Assembly: GCA_001986395.2 (NCBI GenBank) | Contig: MQVO02000025.1 | Location: 310,001 to 374,000, forward strand | Direction of reading: 5' to 3' | DNA length: 64,000 nucleotides | Origin: Irpex lacteus | Lineage: Eukaryota > Basidiomycota > Agaricomycetes > Polyporales > Irpicaceae | In this document: positions 22,987 through 34,373 of the stretch, piece after piece | Position numbering within the stretch: position 1 is the first letter of the stretch | How the letters are laid out: each line of letters begins with the position of its first letter | The notes under the pieces: generated by a model | Told to the model about the DNA's origin: nothing | The model's database searches: none | What the model saw: the letters and a program-made list of their open reading frames with translations, nothing else | Translations under genes and position numbers: made by a program

Positions 22987-24771
22987 ATGCATCATAACCC
23001 AACATCATACTTAAACAGAGCAAAAATTGTTTAGAATCAGAAAAAGACGCGCAAAAGAATAAAAACAGTGTTTCTTCCTCACTTTCTCAGCGCGGTGTAC
23101 CATGGCCTTTGGTTCCTGTGGCTCATCATGGCTCTAGCGATATACTGACCTTCCGCATTTCCAGTCAGGATGAGGCGATTGAAGGAGATGTCATTGCTGC
23201 GCGGAGCAGCATACCAAGACCCGTGACTTCCCCAATACATTTCAGGTTGACTTATCTTCGAAGGTTGATTGGCAGGCCATTCTAGCCTCGGTTTTGCGTC
23301 ATGCCATTCATCTACTACATCCTCGTGGACAGTCGATATAGGGCGGTGCCGCTGACCGTGAACCTCGTGCGTTCTTCATCTGCCACAACTGACTCATTGC
23401 AATTGATGCTCGTTGCTGCGTTGCTTCTAGTGCCCCTGCTTTAATCTTTTCTAGTCTCGTGGATATTATCTTCCATTGACGCCTGTTTCTGTGGGAAAGT
23501 CTTCACGATATACGGGGACATACGACTAGGGTCTGAGCCGATGTCCAACCAAGGCAGGAAATTTTCATGGAGAGTAAGGCTGTCGATGAGATTATTCTCA
23601 GCGCTTTTGTATCGTGCACCTTTCCTCCGAAGCTATTCCCATCCACTTCTTTACATCGTGCTTGTGCGGGCATAGGTGCGTGAAGCTGTAGTCCAGGCTG
23701 TAATTTCGGCTCCTATACTAATGCTATCTTCTAGAAGCCTGTGTATAGCTCAAAGCGGATCCCTATGATCTTCACTCGTACTAAATGTAGGCCAGACATG
23801 CGGCAGATGGGCTACGGTACGCAGTTTATTATCATTCTTGTGCCTGTGGCTCAAAGCTTCCTAGACAATGGAATCTGAGCTACCATTGCTCGTTACGCAG
23901 TTCCTCATAAGGATCTTTAGAGGTAAGTGCCGTAGCGTGAGAAGTAGGACATCGTAGACTTATTCTCATCGTGGTTAGGTATAAGTGACAGGATGCAGTT
24001 CCATATGTAAGGATGAAGATCGCCGAAGGAATTCAAACTTCATCGGCTTTTCGCGAAGCAAGCATTGTCATCCTTGCCCATCTTCAAGTTGAGCGTAATG
24101 TTCTCAACATGATACATAGCGCAACACCAACATTCATGGAAACAGCATAGTAAGCGTACAAGACCCATCACCACCCCGCCTCGGTAACAACAACTAGTGC
24201 AACATGAGAACAATGGTTTGCACGTGCACGCGTACGCGTGCAGCCAGTGATGGCGCAAAGAGAGTTCCCGGCGAGCAGGTGCAAACGGTTCTGTCCGCTG
24301 ACAGCCATGCAACTGGAAAGGAGGGGAAACCTTCCGCTTGCTCAGGTGGTCACAGTCGACTGTGTTAAGGGGCTAAGAGTCGGATGAGAACAAAAGAGGA
24401 TCAAGGACCTGGGTAGGCTTGCCGCCGTCCTCACTATCAGTTACAAACACCGGTGCGGTCGATCACACCTTGAGATACCGCATGTCTCGGTATCCTTGTA
24501 GCATCCAATTTCACTAGAGAGCCTTGAATACACATTGAGTATTTGTTGTGAATAACCAAAGCCATGTTTCGCTGAATCACAATGGGCGGTGGCCAGCTGA
24601 GGCGGCCATACAAGTGAGCGCCAATGAGCCCGAGTTTCCTTTTATGGGTGCGTTATAAGAGTACCTCATTCTGTTGCGGTCCTTGCCTTTTGCCTCATCG
24701 CCCAACTTCACTCACACCCAACAATCTCTGGAGGCAGGACCCCCAGCAAAGGTCCAACAGGCGAGGTTAGA
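22987..24771. other. Intergenic region, 1.8 kb
   Basis: No supported gene. Open frames are short and unrelated to known families. It contains the alternating purine-pyrimidine palindrome at 24225-24242. The right end is the promoter of the nucleotidyltransferase gene. Confidence 0.5.
24225..24242. repeat. 18-bp perfect palindrome in a 24-bp alternating purine/pyrimidine run
   Basis: TGCACGCGTACGCGTGCA is self-complementary. Together with the bases before it (24219-24242) it alternates pyrimidine and purine without a break, a pattern able to adopt Z-DNA or a small cruciform. It lies about 530 bp upstream of the nucleotidyltransferase ATG. Confidence 0.65.
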
Positions 24772-27700
24772 ATGGCTGCGACCCAACAGCAGAACATCGC
24801 GAACGCAGCACAGAGCCAGTCCCCAAGACAGCACTCGGCTCATCTCAACTCGCCACACCGAAAGCCCATCGTTTCGAAGCAACGCTTTGCCGCAGACCTT
24901 TCAAGGTGTCTTTATGACTTTGTTGTGCAGCTACTTCCAACACCTGAGGAGCTTGCCATCAAGGAGGATGTGAGGAAGCTGCTCGAGAGGTTAATCCGCA
25001 CCATCGAGCCGGACAGTCGCCTGCTTTCCTTTGGCAGTACGGCCAATGGTTTCAGCTTGCGAAATTCAGGTGTGTTGTGCCATCTAAACTCAGAATAAAA
25101 CTTGCTGACTCCCGGAAGATATGGACCTATGCTGCCTCATCGATTCGGAGGATCGACTGCCTGCGACAGCCCTGGTGAACATGCTCGGGGATCTCTTCGC
25201 ACGGGGTACGACTTCTCTCTACTTTGCAAAACCCTGTACCAACGCCCTGCACAGAAACAAAGTTTCACATCAAGCCCCTCCCTCATGCACGAATACCAAT
25301 TGTGAAGCTCTCGCTTGACCCTAAGCCCGGCCTTCCGTTTGGCATCGCTTGCGACATCGGCTTTGAAAATAGGCTCGCCCTCGAGAATACGCGCCTTTTG
25401 ATGTGTTACGCTATGATAGATCCTGCGCGAGTGCGCACGATGGTCCTCTTTCGTGAGTTATTCTCAATCTTAAGATGATGGTAACACAAGCTAAATCGGC
25501 TACGGGCTGCAGTGAAAGTCTGGTGCAAACGACGGTACGAATCTAACTTTCACATGACTCTACTAGTATGTCATGCTCACGATCCCATAGAAAGATCAAC
25601 TCTCCCTACAAGGGCACGCTATCATCTTATGGCTATGTTTTGCTTGTTATTTATTTCCTGGTTCACGTTAAAAATCCCCCTGTATTACCAAATCTTCAAC
25701 AAATGCCTCCACTGAGGCCTATCTCACCAGTAAGTAATTGCCTAAGCTTTCCATCTCATACACTGACCGTATTTTTAGGAAGAAATGAATCTTAATGGTC
25801 ACAATGTTTGGTACGCATGTGCGAATCTTATATCCGTCATTCATGTCTGACGTCTCCCAGGTTTTTCGATGATATCAACTTGCTTAGGGAGCGATGGCAA
25901 TCTTCAAATACTGAGAGTGTTGCCGAACTGTGAGCTGCTACATCTGCGAACAAAGTCGTAATGCTGACATCCTTGGCCGGAAAATAGCTTGATGGACTTC
26001 TTCCGGTTTTACTCTAGAGAATTTCTATATAATATCGGCGTCGTTTCGATTAGGGCCGGTCTGCTCACGAAAGAGAGCAAAGGTTGGGATAACGATGTCC
26101 GTATTTTGATCATCATGCTACAAGTGGTATACTAACTGGAGCATTCTAGCCCGATCGAGGAACCCCAAGGGAGAGGAATCGCCTATGTATAGAGGTATGC
26201 AATCGACGATCGTTTATTCACACAAATTCTCACGCTTTGTCCTCAGGATCCCTTCGAAACCGACTTCAACGTGGCACGTTGTGTCACCAGGGATGGATTG
26301 TTCACAGTGAGTAGATCCTCGCTCTACCCGTCAACGAATTTATAACTCGACATCTCTTAGATTCGAGGAGAATTCATGCGAGCATCCAAGATTTTGTCAG
26401 CCCGCCCTGAGCGCGCCATTGTTGCGCTTGCACAGCTTTGCGAAGAACGTCCTGACGAAGAGCTGCTGCACGCTTCTCCGTCGCGCTCGCATTTTGCTCC
26501 GCCTCGTTTGTCACCTGTGCCACAAGCTGCGCAGACCCCTTATGCCATAGGGAGCAATCCAATGCGTCCCACGGGGGCACCAGAACCAGATCGTCTATCA
26601 CCTCCAGAAGTGCATCAAGTTCCCGTCTGGATGCCCCCGCCGACGACCCGAATATCGCTCACACATCCTGAGCACATGGCGCCGAAACGTGCTAAGTGGA
26701 CGAGTCCACCTCCACCAGAAGCACCAGAAGCTGATCGGTCGGCATTCGAAGACAGACTGGGGCACAGCTTGACTTTGGCTACTTCGTCGAACGCGCGGGA
26801 GCAAGAACATGACGGGGCATCCTCATCTGCCAACAGCGAGATACTCACAGATGATGACGATATTCGCTCCACGGTCGACTCGGAAGATGCTCAGTCTGTT
26901 CGGTCTCTCACGGACGAACGAGTGATGTATCGAATGAACGCGCAGTCCTTCGTACCCCAAGCGCAATTCTGGAATAGGAATGCTGCTCATGATCCGTCAC
27001 ATTCTCGCTTCCCAATACGCCTGAATGGCCCCTCTGCGGAAGGGAGTGGAAGTGACCCTCGATGGGCGTCGAAAACAAGAGGGCGGCCTTCATCAAAGGC
27101 TTCCCATCTTTCCTCTGACGGAACGGTGCCTCTTGGTCAATCCAAGGCCAGACAAGACGGGTTCATCCCCCCGCCGCGTATGGAGCCCGCACGGCGGGCC
27201 ACTTCTGGACCAGGAGGTCCGCCACGGTCATTAAACCGACACTCCATGTCAGCTTTACCAACAGTTGTCACACCCATATCAGTATACCCCTCAAGAACAC
27301 ATATGGTCCCTCAATCACCCCAAGTAACTCATGAACGAACAAACGTGTTTTACGAGACCGCACCACTGCGGGAACGAGTTTCCCGTGCGCTTAGTGTCGA
27401 GCAGCCGTCACCGATCACTGCCAGGTTACCGTCGTTCGGTCGGCTCGAAGGGATCCCACGGTCCGACAATTCGACACCGCAATATCGCAACTCGACTCCT
27501 CGCCATCTGGTGACGCAGACCGAGTCTCCACTTTCAATGACACCATCACAAGCTACTGTATCTCTACCTTATACTAGACTAACATCTCATACGCATTCAC
27601 ATTCACAATCCACAATAATAGCTCCTCCACCTTCATCATCCGGCCACATCCGGCCATCCGATACCTCAATACCCTCACAACAACCTCAATCTCGTTCGCC

Positions 27701-28097
27701 TTCAAGATCAAGGTCGCGCTCAATAGAACGCTCTTCTGCTCTGTCATCGACAAAGTATCTCAGCGCACAATCTGAGCGATTTCGTACCTCCTCTCCCGCG
27801 TCGGTTTCCTCCACAAGTGGTTCACCCCCGATGTCATGTGCCAGCTCCCAATATGCTCCGTCGATATCTCCGGTCTCCACCTCGCCGCCTTCTCCAGCTC
27901 ATAGCGAAACGTTTGCTCAGCCTGTCGTGAAGCTCGGTTCTTCCGTCTCCGAGAAACAGGCAGTTTCCCCCGTTGCACCTATCACTCCCAAGCCGCAGCT
28001 GCCTGAAGTCGAAGCACAGCTACGTATCACCGTTGTAGATGGTGATAAATCCAGGGATCTGGCGGAAACTACTGAGACTCTGTCTCTCGATCCGTGA
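24772..28097 (+). CDS. Cid1/Cid13-type terminal nucleotidyltransferase (non-canonical poly(A)/poly(U) polymerase)
   Basis: 931 residues in 11 exons: 24772-25069, 25119-25205, 25255-25452, 25513-25534, 25591-25729, 25779-25810, 25861-25929, 25988-26096, 26150-26194, 26247-26306, 26361-28097. The catalytic core has the pol-beta signature FGSTANGFSLRNSDMDLCC, where GS and the first two metal-binding Asp are near residues 88-101, and the third acid in FGIACDIGFEN. The PAP-associated domain follows (LKVWCKRRKINSPYKGTLSS ... LLMDFFRFYSREFLYNIGVV). Next comes the nucleotide-recognition stretch LCIEDPFETDFNVAR typical of cytoplasmic Cid1-like enzymes. The single last exon adds ~570 residues of Ser/Pro-rich, predicted disordered sequence, much longer than in Cid1. 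It would add A or U residues to RNA 3' ends. Substrate choice cannot be read from sequence. Confidence 0.92.
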
Positions 28098-28900
28098 CTC
28101 CTCTCATAGTGCCGCCGCCACTCGATCCGCCTTTCTCTGTTTCCACCTATACTTGCCACAAGTAACGGAGCATAGCTATATCGATGAGATCTAGACAAGT
28201 ATGATCTCAGATCGTTCCTCCAGATAACCAGATTCGCTTCATGCTCTTTTCTGTATGCTCTCCTTGTTTTCTAGTCGAAAGCATTATCCCCACCATTTCC
28301 CCCATCAAGGTCTTGATATCCCGGACTTGTGATCGCTTTTGTACCCAGGCCAAAGACCGTCGCTCCGTTACTTCTTTCAATGTGGTGTGGCGTCGAAGTT
28401 GGCAAAGGCAAATCCCTCATAGTGCTTTGTTCCTCTCGAAACAGTTCGTACCTACTACACGTGGAGAAATCTAGATATCTCCCACTTTGTACAAGTACCT
28501 CGCTTCGATGTTACATGTGAATGCGATATCAGGCAATTAACCAATGAATACTATTCCTAAGATCCCTCCTTGGCTTCCGAGGCTATGTTTACTGAGTAAT
28601 CCGGCTGCTCAGCATTCCAGTTATACTGCTGTCTACTACATGCGCACGGGGCGACTAATGCTACGGCTACGAATATATAAATCCTATGTACATAGTAATG
28701 AGGATAGAGAGATTAAACAATCGTCCAGGGTGTAGAATGTCCGTGACAATGCAAGCATCCAAATCGTGGTGTCTAGCCAAATCGTGGAAATCATATGCTA
28801 CAAACGTATCGAGTATCCGAGAATATGCAGAAATCTATGTTAGGAGATAGATAGAAAGGCATGGCTGTGTAATGCCCGGGTTAGCAGGGCAAGGGTAGAT
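28098..28900. other. 3' regions between two convergent genes
   Basis: No supported gene between the nucleotidyltransferase and WPG copy B. AT-rich stretches occur near 28660-28720. Confidence 0.5.
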
Positions 28901-29593
28901 TCACAAAACGGCAAGGACAGGTTGCCAACTGCCCTGGGACACGTGTCGAAGCTCTAAGAGCACAAGTCTCTCGAACGGATAGTGGTTGAGCTGCCAGCCG
29001 TCGACACCGCTTGCTTCATTATATTGCTTGTCATGCATATCCTGGTCATGTCGTGTCAGTCTGCATCGTGAAGAGAAACGGTGTTGGTTGCTTACATTCC
29101 AGAAAGCCCTGATCTTCTGTGCAATGATTTGAGCCACTTTCTTCATGTTATTCGGGTTAACGTTATATGTGTGGTCGAATACATGGAGAACATCACTCCA
29201 AGAGTCGTATCCAGGCCACTATACCCACATCATGTCAAGCAAGCAGGTTTAGAGCTTTGGATAGTTGCCTTACCTTGAGACGCAGCGTTATCTTTCTGGC
29301 TGCCCCCGACATGCGAGGAACATGTTTGGCGTTTTCGAGTTCATTGAACGTAGGATTCAGAGCATCGACCAGTTTGATGCCGAGCAGTCCCTGCACATAG
29401 AACTGAATACTCGGGAGTTCTTCATAGGGTTGCGGTGCGGGATATATCTCCTGAGGTATAATTTGGCTGGTCATGAGAGGGACATCCGCGTATTCCATAA
29501 AGTTGTGTCCGCCGGCAGTCTGTGAAATATTGCATGTCGTACGCTTTTCCGTAGCGGGATGAGATCGATACTTACGCGTTGGTTGCGAGACAT
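28901..29593 (-). CDS. WPG-family protein, copy B
   Basis: 175 residues in four phase-0 exons: 29593-29576 (18 nt, MSRNQR), 29519-29274, 29218-29096, 29041-28901. Shared family features are IIPQEIYPAPQ, LLGIKLVDALN, the Arg-rich strand ARKITLRLK immediately before the intron, WPGY at the start of exon 3, and ERLVLLELRHVSQGSWQPVL at the C-terminus. The domain is complete, with no stop or frameshift. No signal peptide or membrane segment was seen. Function unknown. It is the best-conserved representative for profile building together with copy C. It lies next to no other member. Confidence 0.78.
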
Positions 29594-31915
29594 TGTAGGA
29601 TGGAAGAGTTTGGAAGTGTGTAGGAAGCTTGGAAAGTGTGAAGATGTGTTGGGTACTGGATGGTACTCACATACTACTCCCTAGTTATACCACGCACGTC
29701 CAAAGCATATTTCCACCATTCATTTGACGAAGGTCCCAAACTAAAGGCAAGTGAGATGACATGCCAGGTGCGAGCTTGTTGCTTGCGGGGGCACCAGCCC
29801 GACGTAAATTCCAGCTCGATGGATAACAAGACATAGATGGGTGACTCTCTGTATGGTTGGACACGAAATCGGGAAGTGTAACGCTCAGAGTAGTTGGGAC
29901 TCACCATTTGCACAAAGGCACGCTGGATGTTGGCGGGAAACGATCAAGCTAGCCAACGACGGGTCTATCGGTTACTTGAGTGGCACAGGAATCCGTTGAG
30001 TTCCAGCTTGCGGAGGGATGAGGTACAACAACAGGGCCTCCTCGGGAAAAGCCGTATAGCACTTCAATTCTAGCGATGATTGATAGAATGTAAACTTTAC
30101 GCTGCGTGTAAGCATGTTAGACGACACTCTGACAAGGCTAGCACGACGAGCTGCTTGAAAAAGTAATTCATCAAGTTCCGTACAGGGAGCCTTAGACGCG
30201 CGGTAAGCATCCGTGCCCGGGTTACACTTGGGCCTGTAAAAGGGCCACATTATAGTGTACGCACTTTGTACTGTCCCTAGAGTACCACATACATTGGATA
30301 ACCTAGTTTAGTACGGTTGCAGTATAATTCAGTAGAAACGCATATCATAGAGAGAGCATACGCATACCTTAAAACCACGACTTATAGGGATCAACCACCA
30401 GCTATGATGACAGTAAGTAGACAGCTAACCTTCATGGTTCCTAAAACGGCAAAAGCGCTCAGAAGTAGCATAGGCCCCAGCGACTCTCAATGTCGCAAAC
30501 CTCCCGGTGTCTCGTTCATTACCGCGGCGAGGTACAGCTGCTCTGGGTGGCCTGCACATTTCCTTCATCAGTTTCACACCGTAACGTCGCTATTAAGCGA
30601 ACTACGATACCTAATTCCACTAAACCGAATGGACTACAGATGTTGAATAAATACGGCATGACGCAGAGCGTCAATGTCTCTTCCTACGGGAAGTCCGGGC
30701 TTCACGAAGAAAGGTAGGCTGTTGGTATGCGTAAAATTTCAGCTTTCAATCCCCAGTCGGAAAGGTTCGGTTTCCTCCGTTGCTCACGGAGGGGAAGCGA
30801 AGACGGAGGACATGCATAATCTTCGACGGAGTTACTACACTGCCTCGCACGCACAGGTCGTCCGCAGCTGAATCTTTATCTCATTCAGCTCAAAGGGACG
30901 GACATGAGCTGAAGTGTACCTACCTCATTTATGACGCAGTAATGTATATACATCATTTGCAAGGTGGCCTGGATCAACGAAAGCCCGTGACGGAGTGTTG
31001 TGTAGGAAACACATTAATCATATGTATATGATAGAAAGCATCGGCTAGCTTGATCGTTTGGTATCCTCGTGTATTCCTGAGCAGGACATATGCAAGGTCT
31101 TGGAAGCGAACCGGTCAGCACCGGACATAATTTCCAGGACATACAGGGTGTCATTGGTGTCATTGACATAGATCTAGGTACCGGAATTCAAGGGGATCTA
31201 CGTAGCTTAGTACCGATGGGCCTAGTAAATGCATCTTGACTGTGATTGGCTGGGCAACGATCGAAATGAGCATAACGTGAATGTTGGAGACCGTGCCTGA
31301 GCTTACCGCCGGGTTATAGCCAGTGCACAAGAACCACCAGATACAGGTGCCATAGAAATCGCTAATCTAGTTGCTTTTGCGACTTTCCACCCTGGGCATA
31401 CCGGGCATGCATGGAGATGTAGTGGATACAAAGACTGGAAAAGGACGAATGGCGACAGGTGAGAGTATGTTTTCGTACAAACGGTTGCGTTACACCGTAT
31501 CTCGGGGAACTTTCATTTCGCAGTTCCATGAAGACCATGATGATCTATGTAAACATGGTGAGCATGGTTTCTCGATACACAGGGAATCTCGTGCGCCCTA
31601 CCAAATTTGCACCGAGCTACCATCGGAGGAGGTTTTCCCATCCCTCAACAGTTCCAGCCGCATGGTACACTACATTGAGTAGTCTATCAGATATTGTCCC
31701 GGCAGCAAGAACCATCAAGCGAAAGCATTTTGTATGCTTGGACTGCGCGTGCCCATAATTTTGCTTTCTCCTTTAGGCGTGCAATACGATGTATGCCATC
31801 TTAGGTAGCGATCGGGAAGAGATCATCAGATTATAGACTTTGCTTTCTTTCACTGTCAAAAACTCGAGCACCATCAGGAAACATGCGTCAATGCGACATG
31901 GTGGGAGGCTCACTT
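29594..31915. other. Gene-poor region, 2.3 kb
   Basis: No supported gene. Short open frames on both strands (for example 29972-30250 minus) match nothing known. No terminal inverted repeats, reverse transcriptase or transposase motifs were seen, so I cannot call it a mobile element. Confidence 0.4.
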
Positions 31916-32378
31916 TTAAAGTTGATCGGCACACGTTACGCCGTCTCTGCATTCAATACAATCATATGCCTTCCGTGTTCCCAAGTGGTAGACCATACAG
32001 GGCCCAATCATGGCGAGAGAATCTGTACACCACTTGCATCCACTTTGAAATTCTCTATCTCCAGAAGCGTCGGAACACACACAACCTACGGATGGTCCTG
32101 TTAGCTGTGCAAGCATCTCCCGAGCTGATAAGCGCTCACCTCCGGGCGCAGCACTTGCGGTGGTATTCACTGCATGGAAGAACGCATCGCTGCACATCCC
32201 AAGGTGTCGACGTGCTCAACGTTGATCGGACACGTTTTACGTTTTTCTACGCACTCGGCGTGCTCTGCCAAATATGTCGTTCAAATAGTCCTCGATGCTC
32301 CACGCGTCCGAGGAGCGCCTGAGGGAAATGTACCTCGCACTGGTTGGGTGTTAGAGCTAGGAGTGGGAAGGCTTTCAT
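31916..32378 (-). CDS. Probable small secreted cysteine-rich protein
   Basis: The last exon (32085-31916) is well supported. After an AG acceptor it encodes 55 residues with eight Cys (CVCSD, GCKWC, IGPC, YDCIEC, GVTC) and ends at a stop. The exon before it ends at 32140 with ASAAPGG and a GTGAGC donor. An ATG at 32378 opens MKAFPLLALT, which looks like a signal peptide start. I could not settle the splice between that start and the middle exon, so the 5' part is tentative. The Cys spacing resembles small secreted proteins of basidiomycetes. No function is assigned. The plus strand is also open here (31840-32322) but lacks family features. Confidence 0.38.
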
Positions 32379-33206
32379 TTTGCAGGCTGTCAGTTGTGTC
32401 GTATTCGTATTCTGTGATTAAAATGGATCGATGACCATCCCGTCCGTCATCCGATGATTGATGTACCTCGTGGTCTCCGGTAAAGAACCTATGCAGGTGG
32501 GTGGAAAGTTAGTCCAGACGTTCATGGCTAAGCAACATCCGCCGTACTATAGAGCTTGCAACTTTCTGATGCACAGCGTGAGTGTACGGGCACCTAACTG
32601 TTCAACGTAGACGTACGCCGTTGGAAGAGACGACTGGACAACGAGATGCACTCGCCCCGAGTGTAAAACGGAGCGAGGAAATAGAGCACTCAGCGTCTGG
32701 TGACTTTTGGCGATCGGAGAACATCGCAGGAGATGCCACAACCCTGGCTTGCCTTGGTGGCTATTACACTGGTCCTGTATGTGGCGTTAAAGTTGCCTGC
32801 AATCCGTAGACTTCAAAGACTCACAGCTTTGAGTCGCAGCAGAACTTTGACTGATACAACCAAACGAGCAGCATGTGCAGAAATCGTTCCACAGTATTCG
32901 GTCATCGAAGGCGCGAGCACTCATTAGACGCACGCTGAAACGGCGAAGATTTCGATTGATTACTCCAGCTATCACAGAGGACAAGTTACTGGCCTCATAT
33001 ACTTGTCAAAGCTAAGCACCACGTCAAAACGGTGAACTATCTATGACAGAAAGGCGTGTCAGAGTTTCGTAGGTTCAATCGACATATGCCAACGTACCTC
33101 CTTCCACATGGGAGGGAGCTATGATACAACAGGTATGTCAGTACTAATCAGTCCATGCATGCATGGAGAACGACGCTTGCGGATTTTTTCATTGACTTCT
33201 CATAGT
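32379..33206. other. Intergenic region
   Basis: 828 bp without a supported gene, between the cysteine-rich candidate and LSM7. Confidence 0.5.
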
Positions 33207-33738
33207 CTACTGTGCTTCTTGTGCTAAGAAGGGGTTTGCAATCTCCTCCGAGCCGTCCACGGGGCTTAGCAAGGTAATAGTGGGTCCACGCAAAACGACC
33301 AGGCCTAGTGATCGGGTCCTGGATTCGGTTTCTGTGCTGAATGAGCCTGAATTCGAATAATATTATACATTGTCACACACCCGTCTGAATATTTTCCTCG
33401 ACATCATCGAGTACTAGGTTCAGCAACTGGTCGAACCCCTTCAGCACACCGGTGACTGGAAGTTCATGCAAGTCAACAACACTGCACCACCCTCGTATTG
33501 TGACAACAACGTACCTTCGCGACCACCAGTAAACTTCACACGTATTCTTTCATTGGAATACCTGGACAAATCAAGGATGGCCTCGCGCTTGGGCTTGTCC
33601 ATAGTAGGCTGTGGCCCGCGTCCTGCACCACCTCCGCGAGCACCTGCTCCTCGCGCACCTCTGGGTGCACCACGTCCCTACTCCGTCAGGTCAACTATCA
33701 TCTAAGATCAGATGTCCAGCACTTACTCTGTCAGCCAT
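33207..33738 (-). CDS. LSM7: U6 snRNA-associated Sm-like protein LSm7
   Basis: 124 residues in four exons: 33738-33727 (12 nt, MADR), 33677-33515, 33455-33381, 33331-33207. LSm7 is part of the LSm2-8 ring on U6 snRNA in the nucleus and the LSm1-7 ring in mRNA decapping. After a short Arg/Gly-rich N-terminus comes KREAILDLSRYSNERIRVKF (Sm1), GVLKGFDQLLNLVLDDVEE with the Sm1 Asp-Asn-type RNA-binding turn region, and the Sm2 motif LVVLRGPTITLLSPVDG. The end EEIANPFLAQ is typical of LSm7. The RG-rich head is longer than in yeast. It is divergent from importin beta. Confidence 0.95.
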
Positions 33739-34373
33739 GTGTAGGAAGATAAAATAAGTCGAGAAACACAAAGGATATAGTGTACTTCAAGCAAGTTCAA
33801 GTTCGGATAACAACCTTAATTATTATTTAAAACTCCGACAAAACGCGCTTACAGGCGCATCAGCCCGCCGTCATCCCGCCCTTTTCCTTATCTGAAATCC
33901 TGGCCCAACGTCTCCGCCTCAAGGAGGCTTTTGTCGTGTTCTGGCCATGCTCTGGCCAGATCGGCCCCAATAATTGTGCAATTAGGGATAGTATATTATC
34001 TAGTCTGCAATAAGGCCAATGCATGTTGCACGCCTGGGTTTCATTCAGATTGATGGGTTTTCTAGTCCTTTTATCAAGTCAAGGAGCGTGATCTGGCTGC
34101 ATGGCCGTTAGCCATGGGGAGCACCTTGGTAAAAGGGCATAGCTAGTTGTCATTATATGCCTTTAAAACGATAAAGGAACTCAGAGAAGAAAGATAACTG
34201 GCGAAAGAAAGAAAGGAGTCAAAAATTGGCGATGGCGCTGATGAGCGTGGCGAGATGACTTTGAAAATCCACGCGGCTTTCCCTACAACCACCACCTTCA
34301 CTTGTACGAACAACCTTGGAACACTCCTTTCAATCCGCGAACAACGCTCTCAACACCTCCGACGTCGACAACG
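33739..34373. other. Shared upstream region of LSM7 and importin beta
   Basis: 635 bp between divergent start codons. No gene was seen. Confidence 0.5.

Noticed and set aside
31840..32322. 160-codon plus-strand frame
   Set aside because: No motif; the opposite strand has a splice-bordered cysteine-rich exon, which is more specific.
29594..33206. Degraded transposon in the gene-poor stretch
   Set aside because: No reverse transcriptase, integrase or transposase motif, no long terminal or inverted repeats and no target duplications were visible.
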